From Aspidiotus rigidus (lineage: Eukaryota > Arthropoda > Insecta > Hemiptera > Diaspididae): a DNA stretch of 64,000 nt. Shown here one piece after another: positions 57,800-64,000 of this stretch (position 1 is its first letter; the number at the start of each line of letters is the position of its first letter). Under the pieces are notes generated by a model, which had not been told where the DNA came from, searched no databases, and saw only the letters and a program-made list of their open reading frames with translations. The DNA lies in NCBI GenBank assembly GCA_035079385.1, contig JAVHKY010000004.1:14415001-14479000 (forward strand), read 5' to 3'. A program made the translations under genes and the position numbers.

Positions 57800-59570
57800 T
57801 CCCACTTTATGAATCATCGATCGATGTGGCCTAGATGGCTCATGAATCTCTAGCGATACCGTTAGTAGGTGGGAGGAAAGTGGAACCCTCCAGAGTTTTG
57901 TTTTGACGTGTATATGTCTTTGAACTGGGGATCAGTCGGAAATTTGGGAGGCGAAACGCACCATGAAATCATCAATGACCTCGACTTAGGATCTTCGCTA
58001 TACCGCATTGAGCTTACATTCTTTTTCTTCCATCCCTTTCCCAAATTTACGCACGTTCCCAAATGAAAAGCTTGAGAATCCGTATTACAGAAAAATGCGT
58101 CTTCAGATTTTTGGAAAAAAGAAATTCGTACGTGGATATAAACGGTTACGGAACAAAATAAACTCTGGAATGTAATAAACTAGTTCCGGAGCCAATCGTA
58201 ACAGCTCTCAAACTGCTCAAAAAAGTTTCGGAGCGGATATTTCCTAGAAATTCATACAAAAATCCATACATCTGGAAGAACTTCTAGAGTGAGGATTGAA
58301 AAAGTGGCAAAGAACCTGAATTTCATAGCTCGAAAGATGAGATTGTTCCTCTCATATTTATAACGTCAAGGTCACATATTTCCTCTCCTGCTCTTCACTT
58401 TGAATTTTTCCCAGTTTCTACTCGTAGTCACCCTATGATGATGTCAGGCTCTGAAAATGTGCCGTTTTGATGACGTAAGACTCCAGTCCTACCACACTCT
58501 TTGCTGCCCTTGAATGAAGATTTTTGATGACGGCGTACTTCTAAAAGATTTAAATAAAATATTTCAGGTTTATGGGTATAGAAAATTCTTAATTGAGGCC
58601 ATCTACGGCTCCGAACACGATGTGAGCGTTAAAAACAGTTTAGAGCGTTGAGCGACAAGGTATCAAAATATTGAGGCCCAACGCTTATGCTTAAGCTCAA
58701 CGCTCACATCGCTCCGGGGCCTATGAGGGAAAGGGAATTAAAGAAACGACAAATTTTTTTAGGTCAAGATGCCGTAGAAAAAGAAAATAAATTCTTCTGA
58801 AATTTTGAATCTTTCACTTCATCCATTCCTCCTTGGTTAACCCCCAGCCCTGGCATCCGTCTCGACCTTACTGAAATTCCTGAAACATCCAACATTGTAT
58901 GTACAAAAACACTTCAACAAAATTATTTCTTTAGAATTTTCCTCCTACCATCTCACATGGACGGGTTCAAATCGGGACTTCAAAAGGAGCGATATGCAGT
59001 CTTCATTCGTGGTAATGTCTCATCCTTTCGGATGAGGAACTCCGCTTTCATATTTACCACCAATATTCACTAGCCCCTCTCTTCTCACCCGCTTCTCTTC
59101 TCTCCGCAAATTCCTTCATCCTTACTTGCTGTCCAAGATCCTCATTCGACCAATCATAACGTCCAACGAATCCTCATTCTTATTCACTCGTTAGGTCTTC
59201 CTCATTCAGCACCTCTTTTGGACACCGAGACACATCGACCTCAAGGAACATGACGTAGTGGACTTTGCCGCGAAGGAGTCACTGCGAATACCTTCTACAA
59301 TTGATCTCTCTTCCTCGTACGATCTCAAACCCTATTGCTGATCCCTTACTCTCTCTTTCTGGTATGATTTCTGGTCCTTCTTATCCTCCAATAAGCACTT
59401 GTCTTGTAATTCCTTCGTCTATACTTCAGACCGCCTTGCCTGACCTGAAGAACTACTTCCTCTCTTGCCCAGCTTTCGAAAATATTCGAAACTGGCTTCC
59501 AAACAATCATGAGAAAATCATTAGCTCGATGAACCATCTCCGACCCTATTCACCCTTATAGTTTTCTTCT
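57800..59570 (+). mobile_element. LINE (I/Jockey-like, RNase H) copy, partner of 35555-38030
   Basis: After a shared non-coding part (57800-58840), broken frames give GLQKERYAVFIRGNVSSFRM (RNase H start by alignment), FWTPRHIDLKEHDVVDFAAK (the W-PGH-G-EGN--AD-AAK motif ending RNase H), and the tail LPDLKNYFLSCPAFENIRNW, LPNNHEKIISSMNHLRPYSP. Stops and shifts make it inactive. It lacks the MITE and the PLE insert of its partner. Confidence 0.7.
58597..58721. mobile_element. Small inverted-repeat element inside the LINE copy
   Basis: GATGTGAGCGTT at 58619-58630 and AACGCTCACATC at 58699-58710 pair, with weaker pairing outwards (GGCTCCG / CTCCGGGGCC). The partner copy at about 36125 reads straight through from CAGGTTTGTG to GATGAGGGAGAGG, so this is an insertion. 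Confidence 0.6.
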
Positions 59571-59599
59571 TCCCTCTCCTGCACTTAGCGGGAAAAAAA

Positions 59600-61480
59600 T
59601 GCATTTCACAAGATCATCAAAAACTCAAATTTTGAGGTCCATCATATTTAATCGCCATCCATCGGCTCCCTCCAGAAAAATTGATTGAGTTTGAAGATGT
59701 GGTACCTTTAAAATTACTTAATAGTAGCATTTTAGTAACAGCGAAGAATTCCGTAACCCAGCTCAGTTACAGGTGAACGGAGTCACGATTACCGTTCGAC
59801 TATCTTATTGAATAGGCACTGTTATGATATTCCATGAAAAATGAACCGCTAAATGAGTTCCGGATTACCTAAAACGGGGGAGAAATTACCCCTTCACCTA
59901 GTCTCATAATTCTTAATATGCAGATATAAGTAAACACAGCAACCCACAAAATTACGAACCGACTCGCCCGATCACAATCACTTTTATATTGCGAAAGACG
60001 TGTGGAGGCACCGGTAAGAGTTTCCGAGTCTCTTCTAAAGAATACGAGTAATTACGTAAACGAATTCATTACAGTTATAATGAAATGCTAAAGTGGCTGC
60101 TTCGCAGGCATCTTTGCGAATTGCTCGGTACTTGAATGAAACGTAGCACTATGGTGGCTTTAGGGTCTATAGAATAATTCACAATAGATTCAAAGAAGAT
60201 TTAAAAATTATTAATTAACCAAAACGATATGTTCTTCGATTGACCTTGCATACCGATTCATTCTTCTATAGTCTATTGTAGTTGTCTTCGTACAAATTCG
60301 GGTACATCTCGTCATCAAAAGATGCGAAATGACGTCTTGGTCGATCAAAATTATTTCCTGGGTATCGTAAATGAGCTTCACCTTCATTATGGTCATCAAT
60401 CACACCATGACGAGACCAAAATTTTTAATCCCTTTTTCTATTAGCCAACGCGTTGAATATGAGGGGCCCTAAGGAATGCGTGCGAGAATATTTTCCCGAA
60501 GATACTCGCCGAAAACTATAGATGATGCGTCAACAGGAGTTCCGTGTGGTTTGAAAAGGTCAAATACCCGTCTATGCGGGCATGCATGCACTAATGGAAG
60601 TGAACAGAATTAATCAGAACATACCATAAATATTTCCTCGGTGTAAAAATTATCGTGTATATGACAATTTATGCGAACTTCGAGCACTTACGAAATACCT
60701 AAAAAATTTTGGTCCTACAGGTTTTCGATGCCTATATTATTTCTCCGAGAGGTGTTGAAAGGTGATGGCCTGTACAGTACGAGTAATTTTTTACGAGCGC
60801 ATAACCATTGTAAGCCGACTTTGATGATGATGATTCGATTCTGTAGGAGTTCAGGGTTAATGCTTGGTTTCGTTAGCGCCTCCGACAAGAAGGTCCCAGT
60901 TTTTATTGAGTTTCCCTGTGGCGATTATGCATATTTCCGTCTTCCGATGATTGATTATGCGACAAATCTATGAAAAACGAAGACGTACATATACATCTTG
61001 TCAATTTTGAGGACGAATATTTTGACACTGCACTGCAAATGAGTTGGCGGAGAATCGTGTGTACACTATGTTGAGCTACTGGTAATTAACGTGCGAAGTA
61101 TCTCATATTTTATCTGTTCCGTAATACGTTATAAAAATAGAAAGCCTCATTGTTGTGAATGATTTATTCCTGTGATATATTGTTTCAGACAGAATTATGA
61201 CACTCGTTATCAGAAGTAAACCAACTGCAGTCAGATAATTTTTGAAGAGGTCGTGGTACTTTTATCGTAGAATATTTTTTCGATACTCGCACGGTAAGTA
61301 AGTACATACATTTACGTACCTGATCAAATATTTTGTATCGAAAGCTCTTGAGAGAGACCCTTGTGGATAAAATTATTGTTTTGTTCATCTACTCATATAT
61401 ATCAAATTCTTGTCGACAATAATTTGATCACCTCCCCGTCCCCAGCTTTAAGTTTTAGAGAGATTAAAGTCATAGAAATT
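59600..61480. other. No recognisable gene
   Basis: A 100-codon plus-strand frame (60671-60973) has no known motif. Nothing else is assigned. Confidence 0.35.
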
Positions 61481-61484
61481 GTTC

Positions 61485-62015
61485 AAAATTATCGCTCCTG
61501 AGGTCTCAATGAGGCTCGAGTCAGATTTTCTTCCCTTCCCTCTACCTTCGCGATTAGAATAACAAAAAACGTAATAATTATTGTTCTCAATGAGGATCGA
61601 ATCGCTTTCTTCTGACAAATTTCTCCCTCTTCTACTACCATTTAAGATCCAAAATTGCTAGAAAAATGTTCAAATTATTGCTCTCGAGGATCGAGTCTTC
61701 ATCTCGCCCCGATTTCCTTCCTCTTTGCGTATCTCCAAGATTTGGGAAAATTTTTTTTATTGCTTCTCTCAATGTGGATCAAATCTCTTTATTATGACGA
61801 TTTTCTCCCCCCTCCCCCTTTGACCTCTGAAATTGAAAAAGATTGGTGTAAGAATTTATAGAAAAACGTTCTAATAATCGCTCTTGAGGATATCTTCTCA
61901 TCACTTCCTTCCTCTTCCCGCTCCTCCTCCCCGAGATTGCGAAAGATCGATACGAAAATTAAAAGAGAAACGTTCAAGTCATCGCTTGTGAGTATCAAGT
62001 CTTTCGATCTTTTCA
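61485..62015. repeat. Diverged tandem array, units of about 85-115 bp
   Basis: The word ATTATTGCTCTCGAGGATCG and its variants recur at about 61489, 61577, 61674, 61758, 61874 and 61980, each followed by a C/T-rich block (TTCCTTCCTCTTCCC) and an AAAGAT-A-rich block. Confidence 0.65.
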
Positions 62016-62019
62016 TGAT

Positions 62020-63050
62020 TTCCTCCTCCTAGAAATGAAAGAATTTTTTTTCTTTTATTTCAGAAACAAACCACAAACCTAAACTGAAAGCAAAATCGAC
62101 TGTATGAAAAAAATACGGACGCGTAAAAAAAGAGATTTCCTAGCAGCAGAGCTAAATAAAGATCATTATTTCATATCTACTTGTAAATTGACTCATTTAT
62201 ACATATTTTAAGGCCACGCTTGCTTTGTGATAAAATCATAGCCTACCTTATGAATTTTTCTCACAGGGGCGTACGCCGTTCTTGGACTAATATAGGCGTG
62301 TAAGATGAGTTATCTAGCTTGGGGGAGGGGTCATTTCTTCTTAGCATACTTCATTTTGAGTTGTCTCTACTTACAGAGGGAGGACGAGCGAGCGCCGTTC
62401 TTTTGATTGATATAGACGTGGTGAACTGTGAGTTAGTTTATTTAGTTCACGGGGGCCTCATTCGTTCTGCTCATTCGCCCCCATTTTTGGGTTAATATTG
62501 ACGTAGTCCGTAATATGTCGTTCATACAGCAGTATAAGAGCCTATACTAAACAAGTTACAGATTACACGGTAGGGAACGTGGATTGACCTCGCAAATTTC
62601 AGAATCAGGTGCGGGGTCGGTGACGTCACTAGCTGATGACGTCGTAGTTCATTATAAAGGAAGAGAGGGATACATAATTCAGGATTATCAAGGCCTAGAC
62701 CTATTATAAAGTTGGTTAAAACTCCCTAGAACGAACAGTGTTTGGGGGATGCCTACTTAATAAAAAGCTAGTATAACAAAGACTTAGAGATTTAGCATAA
62801 GCCTAGTATAGGAGCATTTCACTGTATAGAAAGAAGAGATCTACACGCACAAGCACGCAAATTTTGGAATTAGATTAAGGGTCGAGCTATTTGAGTTATT
62901 TTCCAAGTCCCAAGGTCATCTGCACGCACAAACGCACGCGCACACAAATTTTGGAATTAGGGTAGAGATCAGAACAAAGACGTGAAACATGCCAAAATTT
63001 TGAAGCTACGAACTGTTCTGGAACGGTCAATGTCCCATCATCAGGGACTT
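62020..63050. other. Short duplicated segment and a CRE-bearing repeat fragment; no gene
   Basis: CGCCGTTCTTGGACTAATAT (62275) and CGCCGTTCTTTTGATTGATA (62394) start two diverged copies of about 120 bp. TGACGTCA lies at 62621. GCACGCAAATTTTGGAATTAG is duplicated at 62847-62873 and 62940-62960. Confidence 0.45.
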
Positions 63051-63215
63051 TTCACAGGGAACCTGTTTTATTGGAGGGTATTTTGAAGAAAAATGACGGC
63101 TTCCGGGCACCAGGAGGCCAAACTTGGGACTTGGAAAAGTTTTTACTTCCCGGCTATGTATGATGAGGAAGACTGTGAAAAACTTCTTCCTCCAAGCTAT
63201 ATATTATAGGTGTTT
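63050..63215 (+). repeat. Dispersed repeat copy with palindromic head
   Basis: Head ACAGGGAACCTGT at 63054-63066, then TTTATTGGAGGGTATTTTGA, ACTTGGGACTTGGAAAAG and two further units ending AGCTATATATTATAGG. Confidence 0.7.
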
Positions 63216-63244
63216 CAAGCTAGTAGTAGCAGTAATACATATAC

Positions 63245-63537
63245 CAGGGGTGGGCAAACTTTTTTTCACGCGATCACCTTTTGAGTTGGAAAAATTTTCG
63301 CGATCGACCATCAGAAAACTTAGAAAAAAAATTGCACATTAATGTTTCATTTTCTATAATTTGTAGTAGGTTACTAAGCTACTTGTCAACATTACTACTT
63401 GTATAAGTATATCAATATTGCCAAGGTAGGGTCACATTTTTGGTTGTTTTTTATCTTATTTTAGAATTTTGTCGCGATCGACTGGAAATCACTCGCGATC
63501 GACCAGTCGATCGCAAAACCCACTTTGCCCATCCCTA
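63245..63537. mobile_element. hAT MITE with perfect 8-bp target duplication
   Basis: Begins CAGGGGTGGGCAAACTTTTT and ends in the reverse complement of TAGGGATGGGCAAAGTGGG. ACATATAC flanks it at 63237-63244 and 63538-63545. GCGATCGACC-type words recur inside each end. No coding capacity. Confidence 0.92.
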
Positions 63538-63545
63538 ACATATAC

Positions 63546-64000
63546 TGTATATTAAGCCTAGTTGACCTAGTTATACTGTATAATTAAGCCTAGTTAGCCT
63601 AGTTATACTGTATAATAAGCCTAGTTAGCCTAGTTATACTGTATATTTAAGCCTAGTTAGCCTAGTTATACTGTATATTAAGCCTAGTTAGCCTAGTTAT
63701 ACTATATATTTAAGCCTAGTTAGCCTAGTTATACTGTATATTAAGCCTAGTTAGCCTAGTTATACTATATATTAAGCCTAGTTAGCCTAGTTATACTGTA
63801 TATTAAGCCTAGTTAGCCTAGTTATACTATATATTAAGCCTAGTTAGCCTAGTTATACTGTATATTAAGCCTAGTTAGCCTAGTTATACTGTATATTGAG
63901 CCTAGTTAGCCTAGTTATACTGTATATTAAGCCTAGTTAGCCTAGTTATACTGTATATTAAGCCTAGTTAGCCTAGTTATATGTATATTAGCCTAGTTAT
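63546..64000. repeat. 31-bp satellite, about 14 units, running off the window
   Basis: Unit TATACTGTATATTAAGCCTA then GTTAGCCTAGT. Units are nearly identical; differences are TGTATA/TATATA, one extra T in TTTAAG or ATTAAG, and a GTTGACC variant in the first unit. It begins directly after the MITE target duplication. Confidence 0.95.

Noticed and set aside
63546..64000. Regularly spaced repeats as a CRISPR array
   Set aside because: Units are head-to-tail without variable spacers, in a eukaryotic setting. It is a satellite.

Overview
The window looks like AT-rich nuclear DNA of an arthropod, most likely an insect. There are no prokaryotic operons. The only confidently recognised host gene is split by very long introns, and most of the remaining sequence is mobile-element debris, inverted-repeat elements and satellites. 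The insect assignment is inference from gene and element content; no species can be named.

Host gene: three exons on the minus strand (55973-56027, 38606-38697 and 25248-25408) join in phase into the first 102 residues of a CD36-family (class B scavenger receptor) protein: a short basic cytoplasmic start, the first membrane helix, and the start of the ectodomain. Introns 1 and 2 are about 17.3 kb and 13.2 kb. The rest of the gene must lie further left, either in or beyond 1-25247, where I could not find exon 4. A second coding region is a C2H2 zinc-finger array (19450-20271, plus strand) whose last finger lies behind an in-frame stop.

Mobile elements, left to right: Penelope-like (PLE) 3' end (1.6-1.9 kb); RTE-type endonuclease fragment and a tRNA-like SINE head (6.2-6.8 kb); RNase H fragment with an inverted repeat (7.4-7.9 kb); LINE tail (18.4 kb); zinc-finger locus and its duplicated 3' flank (19.4-23.5 kb), with a perfect 131-bp hairpin and TAAA-rich arrays between; a pair of hAT-like MITEs (26.0 and 27.9 kb); a hAT transposase fragment (31.7 kb); a LINE RNase H copy (35.5-38.0 kb) carrying an 8-bp-TSD MITE and a PLE fragment; a PLE reverse transcriptase fragment abutting a 33-bp minisatellite (40.5-42.3 kb); a foldback-like element with an almost pure A+T core (44.9-45.7 kb); a twin-primed LINE with a 15-bp target duplication (46.1-48.3 kb); a PLE copy with reverse transcriptase and GIY-YIG parts (51.9-52.9 kb); a MULE transposase remnant between long inverted repeats (53.0-53.9 kb); TA-flanked MITEs (54.2-55.3 kb); and a second copy of the 35.5-38.0 kb unit (57.8-59.6 kb).

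Satellites: a trimeric higher-order array of about 293 bp (11.1-12.5 kb), the 33-bp array at 40.5-41.8 kb, a 31-bp array running off the right edge, and several diverged arrays. A dispersed repeat recurs at about nine places. It has the palindromic head AACAGGGAACCTGTT followed by roughly 47-bp units. The perfect CRE octamer TGACGTCA is strongly over-represented, mainly within dispersed repeats. I see no CRISPR array, no operon and no clear multi-gene system. The most unusual material is repeat architecture.
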